Below are positions 5,598-14,900 of a stretch of DNA of 64,000 nt, piece after piece. The notes under the pieces are model-generated. The model ran no database searches. It was not told where the DNA came from and worked only from the letters and a program-made list of their open reading frames with translations. The translations under genes and the position numbers were made by a program. The stretch's first letter is position 1; every line of letters starts with the position of its first letter. Where the stretch lies: the NCBI RefSeq assembly GCF_017592395.1, contig NZ_JAGFOU010000009.1, positions 1 through 64,000 of the forward strand, given 5' to 3'. This stretch comes from Actinomyces bowdenii. GTDB lineage: Bacteria > Actinomycetota > Actinomycetes > Actinomycetales > Actinomycetaceae.

Positions 5598-7958
5598 TCA
5601 GCCCTGCGCTGGTGGCCCCGCCAGGCAGACGACCACCGACCACGCGGCCACCGACTGCCTTCCGCTGAGCACCTCGCCCGTGCCCTCGCGCCAGCAGTTC
5701 GACTCCCGCTCCGCCCACGCCGCGGTATCCACCAGGCGCCGCCACACCCGGCCCCCACCGGCCTCAGGCAACTGGAAGTCCACCGACTCCCCAGCCATGT
5801 TGACCATCACCCAGAAGGCCTCCCCGGGAGCATCGATATGGATCGCCAGCGCCCGATCCCCCTCCTGCGGCGAGCCGGCCCCATCAGGGGCACGGAACAG
5901 GTAGGACACATCATCGCCGCCGACCTGGTCATCGCCCCAGTTCGCCTGGTGCAGCGCGGGATGCTCATGGCGCAGGCGCATGAGGAAGGTCGCGAAGCGG
6001 AAGAGCGGGTTGACCCGCGCGCTCTCAGAGTCGAAGGCGCCGAGGTTGTCGTGGTAGGCGGCCCCCGATCCGTCCTCCACACTCACGCGCTGCGGGGCGC
6101 TCGTGGCCACCATCGCGTAGTTGTTGAGCATCGCCACCGTGTCCAGCGCCCAGGGGTTGTTGTTCCCGTTCTGGGTCCGCCCCATCTCGTCCCCGGCCAC
6201 CACCATGGGCACGCCCCGCGAGAGCAGGAGGATCGCCCACAGGTTGCGCAGCCGCTGCCGGCGCAGCGCCTGGTCACCCCCCGAGTCCCAGGACATGTTG
6301 TCATCGCTGCCGCCGTCGGAGGGCCCGAAGGGCGCCGGCTGATCATTGACCTTGGCCTGGTAGCTCACCAGGTCGGCCATATTGAAGCCGTCATGGGCCA
6401 CGATGAAGTTCACCGACTTCTGCGGCCCGCCGTTATCGGCGAAGTGGTGGTAGTCGCCGTTGACCATGTCGATGAACTCGCCGGTGTTGCCATCGCCCTT
6501 GGTGAAGCGGCGCACGGCATCGCGGTAGCGGCCGTTCCACTCCCCCCAGCCCCGCGGGAAGTTGCCCACCTCATAGCCCCACAGGTCCCAGGCCTCGGCG
6601 ATGACCTCCACATGCTCCTGCTCGGCCAGCTCGGCGATCGCCGTCAGCAGCGGATGATCACTGAAGAAGCGCTTGAGATTGCCCCAGTCATCGGGCTCGG
6701 CCTCCCCCGGCATCCTCCCCAGCACCGTGGCCAGGTCGAAGCGGAAGCCGTCGACGCCCATCTGGGAGCACCAGTAGCGCAGGGAGTCCAGCACCAGCTG
6801 CCGGGCCGCGGGCGAGGAGAAGTTCACCTGGTTGGAGGTGCCCGTGGCGCCGTCGACCAGCATCTTGTCCCGGGTGAGCTGGTAGTACTCGGCGGTGGCG
6901 AACCCGCCCAGGCTGGTGAAGCCGGTGGTCGTCACCTCGCCGTTCCAGTTGCCGCCCTCGGCCGTGTGGTTGTAGACGACGTCGAGGTAGACCTCCATCC
7001 CCGCGGCATGGAAGGCGTCCACCATCTCCTTGAACTCCCGGGTGGGCCCGCCCCAGCTGCGGTCCGCGGCGTAGCGCCGGCTGGGGGCGAAGAAGGCCAG
7101 GGTCATGTACCCCCAGGAGTTCGTGGCACCCGAGCGCCCCGACTCCGAGGCGTTGGTCTCGTGGACCGGCAGCAGCTCCACCGTCGTCACGCCCGCGGCC
7201 TTGAGATAGGGGGCGAGCATCCCCGCGCCCCGGTAGGTGCCCCGGTACTCCTCGGGGATGTCCACCACGTCCTCGAAGCCCGACTCCCCCGCCAGCAGCT
7301 CGCTCAGGCGGGCGGCCGAGGGGTGGCCGGTCAGCTGCCGCACCCCGGCCTCATAGATGATCGCCTGCTCGGCCGGGATCCGCGGCTTGGGGATGCGGCC
7401 CCCCGCCCCGGTCTCCTCCACCACGATGCCCTTGGGCGCGTAGGGGCCGGTGTCGATCTGACGGCGCGGCACGCCGTCGACCAGATCGCCCCCCGTCCCC
7501 AGCACGCCATCATTGACGCCCAGCTCCCCCAGCGCGTCGGTGAAGGCGCTGTGGGTGATCTCCCGGGAGTAGGGGTCGAACAGGACCTTGTTGGGGTTGA
7601 AGCGATTGCCGTCCTCATCCAGGTCGGCGATGAAGCCCGCCGCGGAGCCTGGCACCCAGGCCTCGTCGAAGGGCCAGTTGGGGCCCCACACGCGCCAGCC
7701 CAGCAGGGCCCCGGCCCCCAGGCCCCCGATCCTGGCCCGCCACACGCCATCGGCGCCGCGGGCCGGCAGGAAGACAGCGGAGGCCCCCGCCCCCAGGGCC
7801 TCGGGGTAGACCTCCAGCTGGACGCGGGTGGCGGCCGGGGCGCAGACCGCGACGGTCACGCCGTCGGGCCCCAGGTGGGTGCCGAGCGGCCAATCGGCCT
7901 CGGCCCAGGTGGACTGCTCAAGCGGGAACGGCGACGGCGCAGAGGAATCAACAGGCAT
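5598..7958 (-). CDS. glgX: Glycogen debranching enzyme GlgX (isoamylase type, GH13)
   Basis: A cytoplasmic enzyme that hydrolyses alpha-1,6 branches of glycogen or limit dextrins. The protein is 786 residues from ATG 7958; an upstream in-frame ATG at 8084 would add a Pro/Arg-rich tail that looks like non-coding sequence. The N-terminal CBM48-like domain (about 15-130) precedes the GH13 barrel. The conserved regions are visible: DVVYNHTAEG near residue 325, DGFRFDLA near 400 (Asp nucleophile), IAEAWD near 450 (general acid) and VAHDGF near 520. The length fits the family, which is usually 650-800. It stands alone, transcribed towards the toxin island. No dedicated terminator is seen in the short gap to 5552. 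Confidence 0.92.
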   Translation of the reverse strand: MPVDSSAPSPFPLEQSTWAEADWPLGTHLGPDGVTVAVCAPAATRVQLEVYPEALGAGASAVFLPARGADGVWRARIGGLGAGALLGWRVWGPNWPFDEAWVPGSAAGFIADLDEDGNRFNPNKVLFDPYSREITHSAFTDALGELGVNDGVLGTGGDLVDGVPRRQIDTGPYAPKGIVVEETGAGGRIPKPRIPAEQAIIYEAGVRQLTGHPSAARLSELLAGESGFEDVVDIPEEYRGTYRGAGMLAPYLKAAGVTTVELLPVHETNASESGRSGATNSWGYMTLAFFAPSRRYAADRSWGGPTREFKEMVDAFHAAGMEVYLDVVYNHTAEGGNWNGEVTTTGFTSLGGFATAEYYQLTRDKMLVDGATGTSNQVNFSSPAARQLVLDSLRYWCSQMGVDGFRFDLATVLGRMPGEAEPDDWGNLKRFFSDHPLLTAIAELAEQEHVEVIAEAWDLWGYEVGNFPRGWGEWNGRYRDAVRRFTKGDGNTGEFIDMVNGDYHHFADNGGPQKSVNFIVAHDGFNMADLVSYQAKVNDQPAPFGPSDGGSDDNMSWDSGGDQALRRQRLRNLWAILLLSRGVPMVVAGDEMGRTQNGNNNPWALDTVAMLNNYAMVATSAPQRVSVEDGSGAAYHDNLGAFDSESARVNPLFRFATFLMRLRHEHPALHQANWGDDQVGGDDVSYLFRAPDGAGSPQEGDRALAIHIDAPGEAFWVMVNMAGESVDFQLPEAGGGRVWRRLVDTAAWAERESNCWREGTGEVLSGRQSVAAWSVVVCLAGPPAQG

Positions 7959-8119
7959 GGCCGCGAGCCTGGCACCCGAGCCTGATAGCGGGCTGGGCAC
8001 CGCGCTCCCCTGACCATGCGCGCGCCCGGCCCTGGGGCCCTGTGGGCGGGGAGGGCGGCGGGCGCAGCACGAGGACGTCGGCACTCAGCGCCATGCGGGA
8101 CCCTCGTCCCAGGCCCCAC

Positions 8120-8125
8120 TAGACT
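8120..8125 (+). promoter_or_regulatory. TANNNT -10 box (TAGACT), leaderless start for cydD
   Basis: Six bases separate TAGACT from GTG 8132, and no ribosome site is visible, so transcription probably begins at the start codon. Confidence 0.5.
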
Positions 8126-8131
8126 GGCCGG

Positions 8132-9967
8132 GTGAAGCCACTCGACCCTCGGCTGCTGCGCCACGCCCGCGCCGCGCGCCGGTACATCGTCATCACGACG
8201 ATCACCGGCATCCTCACCGCGGGCCTGGTGGTGGCCCAGGCCGTCCTCATCTCACGGGCCATCGCCCCGGTGATCCTGCAACCGGGGGCCACCGGCCGGG
8301 TGGGGGCCATGGCGGCAGGGCTGATCATCGTCGTCGCCACCCGCTGCCTGGTCCTCTACCTCCAGGAGGCCCTGGCCCACCGGGCCGCCACCCGCACCAT
8401 CATCGAGCTGCGCCGCGCCGCCCTGGAGCACGCCGCCGCCCTGGGCCCGCGCTGGCAGGCCGAGCACGGCGCCTCCACCGCCACCGTCCTGACCCGTGGC
8501 CTGGAGGACCTGGAGCCCTACTTCACCCGCTACCTCCCCCAGCTCCTCCTGGCCGCCACCGTCACCCCCGCCACCATCGCCGTCCTGGCCACGCAGGACC
8601 TCCCCTCCACCATCACCGTCATCCTCACCATCCCCCTCATCCCCATCTTCATGATCCTCATCGGCCGGATGACCCAGAGCTTCTCCCAGGAGCGCCTGGC
8701 CACCATGGAGCGCCTGGGCAGCCAGGTGCTCGACCTCATCGCCGGCCTGCCCACCCTCAAGGCCCTGGGCCGCGAGCGCGGCCCCGCCGATCGCGTGCGC
8801 GCCCTGGGCCGGGACTACCGGCTGGCCACCATGTCCACGCTGCGTGTCGCCTTCCTGTCCGGGGCGGTCCTGGAGTTCCTCACCACCCTGTCAGTGGCGA
8901 TCATCGCGGTGGCCATCGGCTTCCGCCTCATCTACGGCACCATGGACCTGCCCACCGCCCTGCTGGTCCTCATGATCGCCCCCGAGGCCTACCAGCCGCT
9001 GCGCCAGGTCGGCTTCCACTTCCACGCCTCGGCCAACGGCGTGGCCGCGGCGCAGGCCGTCTTCGAGATCCTGCAGGCCCCGCTGCCAGCGCGCGGCACC
9101 CGGCCCGCCCCCGCCCTGGGGAGCACGGACATCCACCTGGAGGGCATCGGGGTCCGCGCGCGCGGCCGGTGGGCCCCCCACCGCCTGAGCGCCCGGATAC
9201 CCGCCGGTGGCATCACCGCCCTGGCCGGACCCTCTGGCGCGGGCAAGACCACCACCGCCCAGGTGGTGCTGGGCCTGCTCGCCCCCGACGAGGGCCGGGT
9301 CCTGCTGCGCCCCGCCGGCCAGGATGCGGGCACCGGCCCGGCCGGCACCGACCTGGCCGAGGTCGAGCCGGGCGGCTGGTGGGAGCAGATCGCCTGGGTG
9401 CCCCAGCGCCCCGTCATCGTCCCGGGCAGTGTCCTGGACAACGTGCTGGGCGCCTCCGCGGACGCCGCGCCGGGCTCCTCCCCGGCCGCCGGCGACGTCC
9501 CCCATGCCCTGGTCGAGGCCGCCCGCATCACCGGATTCGATGAGGTGCTCGACCAGCTGCCCGGGGGCTGGCACACGATGGTGGGCCAGGGCGGGGTGCG
9601 CCTGAGCCTGGGGCAGCGCCAGCGCCTGGCCCTGACCCGGGCCCTGGCCAGCCCTGCGCCCCTGGTGGTGATGGATGAGCCCACCGCGCACCTGGACGCC
9701 GCCAGTGAGGCCCATGTGCTCGACGGCGTTCGCGCCCTGGCCTCCCAGGGCCGCACCGTCCTGGTCATCGCCCACCGCGCCGCGCTCGTCGCCCTGGCCG
9801 ATCACGTCATCGAGGTCCGCCCCGGCGCGCCCGACGGCGCCGCTGCCGACGATGGCGCCCGGCCATCGCCGGCGGCGCGGCCCGGCCCGGCCCGGGCCGG
9901 GGCACTCCCCCGCTCCCAGGAGTCACCGGGCCCCGCCTCCCCGGCCGGTCGGGGGGTGGCGCGATGA
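8132..9967 (+). CDS. cydD: Thiol reductant ABC exporter, CydD subunit
   Basis: One half of the heterodimeric CydDC transporter, which exports cysteine and glutathione-type thiols and is needed for cytochrome bd assembly. The 611-residue protein begins at GTG 8132. An exporter-type membrane domain (about 15-295, hydrophobic helices) precedes an ATPase domain with Walker A GPSGAGKTT near 365, signature LSLGQRQRLALTRAL near 491 and Walker B LVVMDEPTAHLD near 510. The signature reads LSLGQ instead of LSGGQ. The C-terminus is a Pro/Ala-rich tail. It overlaps cydC by an ATGA, so the two are translationally coupled. Confidence 0.92.
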   Translation: MKPLDPRLLRHARAARRYIVITTITGILTAGLVVAQAVLISRAIAPVILQPGATGRVGAMAAGLIIVVATRCLVLYLQEALAHRAATRTIIELRRAALEHAAALGPRWQAEHGASTATVLTRGLEDLEPYFTRYLPQLLLAATVTPATIAVLATQDLPSTITVILTIPLIPIFMILIGRMTQSFSQERLATMERLGSQVLDLIAGLPTLKALGRERGPADRVRALGRDYRLATMSTLRVAFLSGAVLEFLTTLSVAIIAVAIGFRLIYGTMDLPTALLVLMIAPEAYQPLRQVGFHFHASANGVAAAQAVFEILQAPLPARGTRPAPALGSTDIHLEGIGVRARGRWAPHRLSARIPAGGITALAGPSGAGKTTTAQVVLGLLAPDEGRVLLRPAGQDAGTGPAGTDLAEVEPGGWWEQIAWVPQRPVIVPGSVLDNVLGASADAAPGSSPAAGDVPHALVEAARITGFDEVLDQLPGGWHTMVGQGGVRLSLGQRQRLALTRALASPAPLVVMDEPTAHLDAASEAHVLDGVRALASQGRTVLVIAHRAALVALADHVIEVRPGAPDGAAADDGARPSPAARPGPARAGALPRSQESPGPASPAGRGVAR

Positions 9968-11844
9968 GGGGCATCCTGTCGGCTCCAGAGCGCCGTGCGC
10001 TGCGGCGGGCGGTGGCCCTGCTGGACCTGAGCAGGGCCAGGGCGGCCGCGGCTGTCGCGCTCGGTGCCACGGGCATGGCCAGCGCCATCGCGCTGGCGGG
10101 GGTGGCGGCCTGGATGATCGCGCGCGCCGCCCAGGTGCCGGAGGTGGTGGCCCTGGGCGTGTCCCCGGTGATGGTCCGGCTCTTCGGCATCTCGCGCTCC
10201 GTGCTGCGCTACTGCGAGCGCCTGGCCTCCCATGACACCGCCCTGCGGGGCATGGGGGAGCTCCGGGCCCGCCTCTACGAGATCCTCGCCTCGGCGCGGG
10301 CCGACACCGTGGCCGGCCTGAGACGGGGGGATGTGCTGGCGCGCGTGGGCACCGACGTCGATGCCGTGGGTGATGTGGTGGTGCGCGCCTACCTGCCCAT
10401 GGCGGTGGCCACCGTCCTGGGGGCGGGCACCGCCCTGGCGATGGGGCTCGTCTACTGGCCCGCCGGGCTCATCATCGCCGCCTGCCTGCTGCTGGCGGGG
10501 ATCGGGGGCCCGCTGCTGTCCATCCGCTCGGCGCGCCTGGCCGAGTTGGCCCGCCAGGAGGGCGCCACCGACCTGTCCGCCGCAGTGGTGGCCATCACCG
10601 AGTCCGGCTCCCAGCTGGCGGTGGACTCGCGCCTGGACCAGGCGCTGGGGGCCCTGGAGCGCCTGGAGCGCGACCTGGGGCGCACCCGGGACCTGGCTGC
10701 CCGGCCCGCCGCCATGGCGGCCATGATCGACACCCTGGCCCTGGGCCTGGCGGTCCTGGGCAGCCTCCTGGTGGGCATCCCGGCGGTCGCCTCCGGGCAG
10801 CTGGGAGGGCAGTGGCTGGCGGTCATCGTCCTGCTGCCCCTGGCCGCTTTCGAGGCCACCGCGGCCCTGGGGCCGGCCAGCGTCCAGCTCGTGCGCTCGG
10901 CCGGAGCCGCCGGGCGCATCATGGAGCTCATCGACGGCGCCCGGGCCGCCGCGACCGCCCCGGCCAGCGCGGGCGTCACCGCCGGCACGGGTACGGCCCC
11001 GGACCGCGATGGCGCAGCATCCTGGGCCCCGCCGGCCTCCCCCGCTGGCCCCGCCGGCGGATCGGGCCCCCGCCTCACGGCGCGGGGCCTGGCGGTGGGC
11101 TGGCCCGGAGGGCCGATCCTGGCCTCGGGCATCGACCTGGACCTGGCCCCGGGCAGCCGCCTGGCACTCGTGGGCCCCTCGGGCATCGGCAAGACCACCC
11201 TCATGCTCACCCTCGCCGGCCTGCTGGAGCCCCGGGGCGGGACCCTCCTGCTCGACGGCACGCCGCCGTGGTCCATGAGCCGCGAGCAGGCGGCCCGGCG
11301 CATCAGCCTGACCGCCGAGGACGCCCATGTCTTCGCCACCACGGTCCTGGAGAACCTGCGCGTGGCCCGCGGGGATGTCACCGCCCAGGAGGCACGCGAG
11401 CTGCTGGGCCGCGCCGGGCTGGGGGCATGGCTGGAGGGCCTGCCCCAGGGCCTGGAGACCCTCATCGGCACCGGCGGCTCGACCCTGTCCGGAGGTGAGC
11501 GCCGTCGTCTGCTGCTGGCCCGGGCCCTGGCCGCGCCCGCCCCGCTCATGGTCCTCGATGAGCCCGGTGAGCACCTGGACCCCGCGACCGCCGACCGTCT
11601 CGTCACGGATCTGCTGACGGCGGGCAGCGGCGGGCAGCGGGGGGTGGTGCTCGTCACCCACCGTCTCAGCGCCCTGGACGCCGCCCAGGAGATCATCGTC
11701 CTGGGCCGCCCCGAGCAGGCCGGGCCCGAGGCGCCCGCCCGCATCATCGCCCGCGCCGGCCACGAGGAGCTGGTGCGCACCCATGAGCCCTACCGCTGGG
11801 CCCTGAGGCAGGAGGACAGCGATGCCGCATCCGCCGCGCGGTGA
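9964..11844 (+). CDS. cydC: Thiol reductant ABC exporter, CydC subunit
   Basis: Partner of CydD. The 626-residue protein has a membrane domain (about 20-320), an Ala/Pro-rich spacer and an ATPase domain with GPSGIGKTT near 402, STLSGGERRRLLLARAL near 508 and LMVLDEPGEHLD near 527. It starts at ATG 9964 inside the end of cydD (4-base overlap) and its end overlaps the start of the sensor kinase gene by 23 bases, so the three genes form one operon. The cydAB oxidase genes are not in the window. The arrangement links cytochrome bd biogenesis to the downstream kinase. Confidence 0.92.
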   Translation: MRGILSAPERRALRRAVALLDLSRARAAAAVALGATGMASAIALAGVAAWMIARAAQVPEVVALGVSPVMVRLFGISRSVLRYCERLASHDTALRGMGELRARLYEILASARADTVAGLRRGDVLARVGTDVDAVGDVVVRAYLPMAVATVLGAGTALAMGLVYWPAGLIIAACLLLAGIGGPLLSIRSARLAELARQEGATDLSAAVVAITESGSQLAVDSRLDQALGALERLERDLGRTRDLAARPAAMAAMIDTLALGLAVLGSLLVGIPAVASGQLGGQWLAVIVLLPLAAFEATAALGPASVQLVRSAGAAGRIMELIDGARAAATAPASAGVTAGTGTAPDRDGAASWAPPASPAGPAGGSGPRLTARGLAVGWPGGPILASGIDLDLAPGSRLALVGPSGIGKTTLMLTLAGLLEPRGGTLLLDGTPPWSMSREQAARRISLTAEDAHVFATTVLENLRVARGDVTAQEARELLGRAGLGAWLEGLPQGLETLIGTGGSTLSGGERRRLLLARALAAPAPLMVLDEPGEHLDPATADRLVTDLLTAGSGGQRGVVLVTHRLSALDAAQEIIVLGRPEQAGPEAPARIIARAGHEELVRTHEPYRWALRQEDSDAASAAR

Positions 11845-13879
11845 GCGCACCGGCCCCGCAGCACCGGGCGATGGCACGGCCCCCGGTGGGCCCGGCGGGG
11901 CCATGAGGCCCGGCGCGGCCCCGGCCGGGGCGGGGGAGATCCCCCTGGCCCTGCCCGGCGTGCCCGACGACCTGGCCCTGGAGGTCCCCACCGGCCCCAG
12001 CCCCGATGACCCGGTGGGGGTGCGCCGCCTGGCCTACGCCGTCCACGCCGACCAGCTGACCTCCACGCGCCACCGCCCCGAGGAGCCCGGGCGCCGGCCC
12101 TGCCTGGACGGGGGCACCGTCGAGCTCATCCAGGCGGCCCTGCGCCTGACCGGCTCCCTGCGCGTGCCCGAGGCACTGCGCCGCCTGGTGGAGTCCGCCT
12201 GCTCCATCACCGGCGCCGCCTGGGGCACGATCGCCGTCCTCAGCCGCGCCGATGCCGCCAGCGGGTCGCCCACGGGCAGTGCGGGCACCACGGTCTCCAG
12301 CGGCGCCCCCACCGCCTCCGCCGACGAGCTCGCCCTGCTGGCGGGCAGGGTCAGCCCCACCGGCCCGCAGGGCTCCGACGTGGTCATCGACAACGACCTG
12401 TCCGGTGCGGCCGCCTTCACCGGCGCCATCGAGGACGAGGAGGCCGGCAGCCTGCTCAGCGCTCCCCTGCGCGTCCACGGCCAGGTCTACGGCCGCCTCT
12501 ACCTGTGCGACAAGCCCGGGGGATTCGGCCCCAGCGATGTCGACGCCGTCCTGACCCTGGCCGAGGCCGCCGCCGTGGCCGTGGAGAATGCCCGCCTCTA
12601 CCGCGAGGCCCGCGACCGCGAGCAGTGGATGTCGGTGTCCCAGGAGCTGACCACCCTGCTGCTGTCGGGGGCCGAGGAGGACGACGCCCTGACGCATATC
12701 GCCCGCCGGGTCCGCGAGGTCGCCCACGCCGACACCGCCGCCCTCATCCTGCCCAGCGTCGCCGATACCTGGATCTGCGAGATCGCCGAGGGGGAGCACG
12801 CGGAGGACCTCATCGGCACCTTCTTCCCGCCCCAGGGCAGGGCCCTGACGACCCTGTCCCAGCGCACGGGCATGGTGGTGCGCTCCCTGGCCGCGGCCTG
12901 GCAGCGCGGGGACCTGCGCCTGCCCCAGCTGGCCCGCTTCGGCCCCGCCCTCTACGCCCCCATGATCCACCGGGGCCGGGGGGTGGGGGTGATGCTGCTG
13001 CTGCGCGCCCAGGACGCCGCGCCCTTCACCGACAAGGACCTGGAGATCGCCGAGCTGGTCGCGGGGCAGGCCACGATGGCCTTCGAGCTGGCCGACGCCC
13101 AGCACGCCGAGGAGATGGCCACCCTGCTCGACGAGCGCGCGCGCATCGGCCGGGACCTGCACGACCTGGCCATCCAGCAGCTCTTCGCCACCGGCATGCA
13201 GCTGTCCTCGGCCCAGAGCCGGCTGCGCCAGGCCGAGGAGCTGGACCGCGAGACCGTCTGCTCGGTGCTGGCCTCGGCCCTGGAGGCGGTGGACGACTCG
13301 GTGCGCCAGATCCGCTCCATCGTGCGCTCCCTGCGCGACCGCGACGAGGATGTCAGCGTTGTCGAGCGCCTGCGCCGGGAGGCCTCCCTGGCGCGCACCG
13401 CCCTGGGCTACGCCCCCTCCCTGCTGCTCAGCGTCGACGGCTCCGGCCTGGCCCAGGCCGGGCGCCAGGAGGAGGACGAGCTCATCGCGGCCGTGGAGGC
13501 CGCGGTGGATGCCGATCTGGCCGACGACATGGTGGCGGTGGTGCGCGAGGGCCTGAGCAATGTGGCCCGCCACGCGCACGCCTCCTCGGTGACCGTGGAT
13601 ATCAAGATCGACGGGGTGCTGCCAGGGCGGGCCGCCGGCCCCGCCCTGGGGCCGGCCTCCGGGAATGCGGCTGCCGACGACGCCCCCGTGGTGGAGATCG
13701 TCTGCCGCGACGACGGCGTGGGGGTCGACCCGGGGGTGACGCGCCGCTCGGGAACGGCCAATATGGCGGAGCGGGCGCGCCGTCACGGCGGATCCTTCGT
13801 CATCGGCCCGCGGGCCCGCTCCGACGGGGCCCGGCGCGGGACCTGCTTCACCTGGAGGGCCCCCCTGGAGCGGCCCTGA
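11822..13879 (+). CDS. GAF-domain sensor histidine kinase (DevS/DosT-like, HisKA_3 type)
   Basis: A 685-residue cytoplasmic sensor kinase. After a Pro/Ala-rich N-terminus (1-70) come two GAF domains (about 95-260 and 270-420). The HisKA_3 dimerisation box RDLHDLAIQQLFATGMQL has its phospho-acceptor His near 446. A HATPase domain from about 565 to the end has an N-box VREGLSNVARHA and G-box DDGVGVDPG. The helix pattern is that of mycobacterial DevS/DosT. The heme-binding HP...GFP..HPPM segment of DosS GAF-A is not present, so a different ligand or redox cue is likely (inference). ATG 11822 lies within cydC; ATG 11903 is an alternative. The probable partner is the response regulator at 14171-14824, convergent across a repeat element. 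Confidence 0.85.
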   Translation: MPHPPRGERTGPAAPGDGTAPGGPGGAMRPGAAPAGAGEIPLALPGVPDDLALEVPTGPSPDDPVGVRRLAYAVHADQLTSTRHRPEEPGRRPCLDGGTVELIQAALRLTGSLRVPEALRRLVESACSITGAAWGTIAVLSRADAASGSPTGSAGTTVSSGAPTASADELALLAGRVSPTGPQGSDVVIDNDLSGAAAFTGAIEDEEAGSLLSAPLRVHGQVYGRLYLCDKPGGFGPSDVDAVLTLAEAAAVAVENARLYREARDREQWMSVSQELTTLLLSGAEEDDALTHIARRVREVAHADTAALILPSVADTWICEIAEGEHAEDLIGTFFPPQGRALTTLSQRTGMVVRSLAAAWQRGDLRLPQLARFGPALYAPMIHRGRGVGVMLLLRAQDAAPFTDKDLEIAELVAGQATMAFELADAQHAEEMATLLDERARIGRDLHDLAIQQLFATGMQLSSAQSRLRQAEELDRETVCSVLASALEAVDDSVRQIRSIVRSLRDRDEDVSVVERLRREASLARTALGYAPSLLLSVDGSGLAQAGRQEEDELIAAVEAAVDADLADDMVAVVREGLSNVARHAHASSVTVDIKIDGVLPGRAAGPALGPASGNAAADDAPVVEIVCRDDGVGVDPGVTRRSGTANMAERARRHGGSFVIGPRARSDGARRGTCFTWRAPLERP

Positions 13880-13931
13880 GCCGCGCTGCGGGAGCCGGGG
13901 ATGGCCCCGCCCTCCCCTGGGGCTCCTGGGG

Positions 13932-14130
13932 CTGCACATCTTCACGCCCGGCCCAGATGAGCGATCGGCGCGATCCCGCCGATGCCCCCATCACAGGAGT
14001 CCCCCAGAGGCACGAAGATGTGCAGCTCCGTCCGCGCTGCACATCTTCATCCCGCTGACGCGGGCCCGAGCCCCGGAATCACGGCCATCCCCGCACTGAG
14101 GACTGCCCACCGAGGCCTGAAGATGTGCAA
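13932..14130. repeat. Composite inverted-repeat element, locus 1 (four 12-mer arms)
   Basis: The arms TGCACATCTTCA at 13933-13944 and 14038-14049, and the complementary TGAAGATGTGCA (first base C in one case) at 14013-14024 and 14118-14129, form two units of exactly 92 bp separated by 13 bp. The inner arms give an 11-12 bp stem with a 13-base loop. The sequence between outer and inner arms is not conserved. The same architecture recurs at 47824-48011. Here it fills the gap between the convergent kinase and regulator genes. Confidence 0.8.
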
Positions 14131-14170
14131 CCGCCACCTGCCCCGGGCGGGCCGGCGCAGGGGAGCCGGC

Positions 14171-14824
14171 TCAGCCGCGGCGCCAGCCCGAGGCGCGCTG
14201 CCCCGCCACCCAGGCGGCCACCTGCGTGCGCCGCTGGAGGCCCATCTTGGCCAGCAGGGAGGTGATGTGGTTCTTCACCGTCTTCTCCGCCACGCCCAGG
14301 CGCTCGCCGATCTCCCGGTTGGACAGTCCGTCGCCGATGAGCTCCAGGACCTTGCGCTCGGCATTGGTCAGGTCGGCGGTGGGGTCGTCGTGGTCGGCGC
14401 GGCGGCGGGTGACGGTGCGCTCATCGAGCAGGACCCGCCCCGAGGCCACGGCCCGCACGACGTCACTGATCTCGGCGCCGTGAACGGTCTTGAGCAGGTA
14501 GGCCCGGGCACCGGCCTGCAGCGCCTCGGCCAGGGCCTCGTCGTCGTCGAAGGAGGTCAGCACGATGGGCATGGCCTCGGGCACCGACTCCCCCAGCTCG
14601 TGCATGAGCTCGATGCCGGTGCCGTCGGGGAGCTGGAGGTCCACGAGGATGACGTCGGGGCGCACGAGCTCGGCGCGGCGCACCGCCTCGGCCCGTGAAC
14701 CGGCCTCGGCCACGACATCCAGGCCGTCGGCCCTGTCGATGATCTCGGCGATCCCGCGGCGAACGATCTCGTGGTCATCCACGATCATGACGCGGACTCT
14801 GTCCGCTGCAGGGGCGTTCGGCAT
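14171..14824 (-). CDS. Response regulator, NarL/LuxR family
   Basis: A 217-residue DNA-binding response regulator starting at ATG 14824. The receiver domain (1-125) has the acidic pair near MIVDDHE, phospho-acceptor Asp62 in VILVDLQLPDG and Lys112 in YLLKTVHG. The LuxR-type HTH (about 150-213) contains LTNAERKVLELIGDGLSNRE and the recognition segment AEKTVKNHITSLLAKMGL. It resembles DevR/DosR-type regulators and is convergent with the kinase gene, so the two probably form a two-component pair regulating respiration, including cydDC (inference). A leaderless promoter box precedes the gene. Confidence 0.9.
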   Translation of the reverse strand: MPNAPAADRVRVMIVDDHEIVRRGIAEIIDRADGLDVVAEAGSRAEAVRRAELVRPDVILVDLQLPDGTGIELMHELGESVPEAMPIVLTSFDDDEALAEALQAGARAYLLKTVHGAEISDVVRAVASGRVLLDERTVTRRRADHDDPTADLTNAERKVLELIGDGLSNREIGERLGVAEKTVKNHITSLLAKMGLQRRTQVAAWVAGQRASGWRRG

Positions 14825-14831
14825 GGCCTGA

Positions 14832-14837
14832 AGACTA
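14832..14837 (-). promoter_or_regulatory. TANNNT -10 box (TAGTCT), leaderless start for the response regulator
   Basis: On the minus strand TAGTCT ends seven bases before ATG 14824; no Shine-Dalgarno sequence lies between them. Confidence 0.5.
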
Positions 14838-14900
14838 CCAGCGCTGGGGATCAAGGTCACAAGCACCGCGTGATCCCGGGAGTGGGACAAGGGGCGATGC

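Noticed and set aside
5838-7985. Long open frame antisense to glgX
   Set aside because: His/Gly/Arg/Val-rich low-complexity product typical of the complementary strand of GC-rich genes; glgX has all catalytic motifs.
13932-14130. CRISPR array
   Set aside because: Arms alternate in orientation, number only four and are 12 bases long; no cas genes are in the window.
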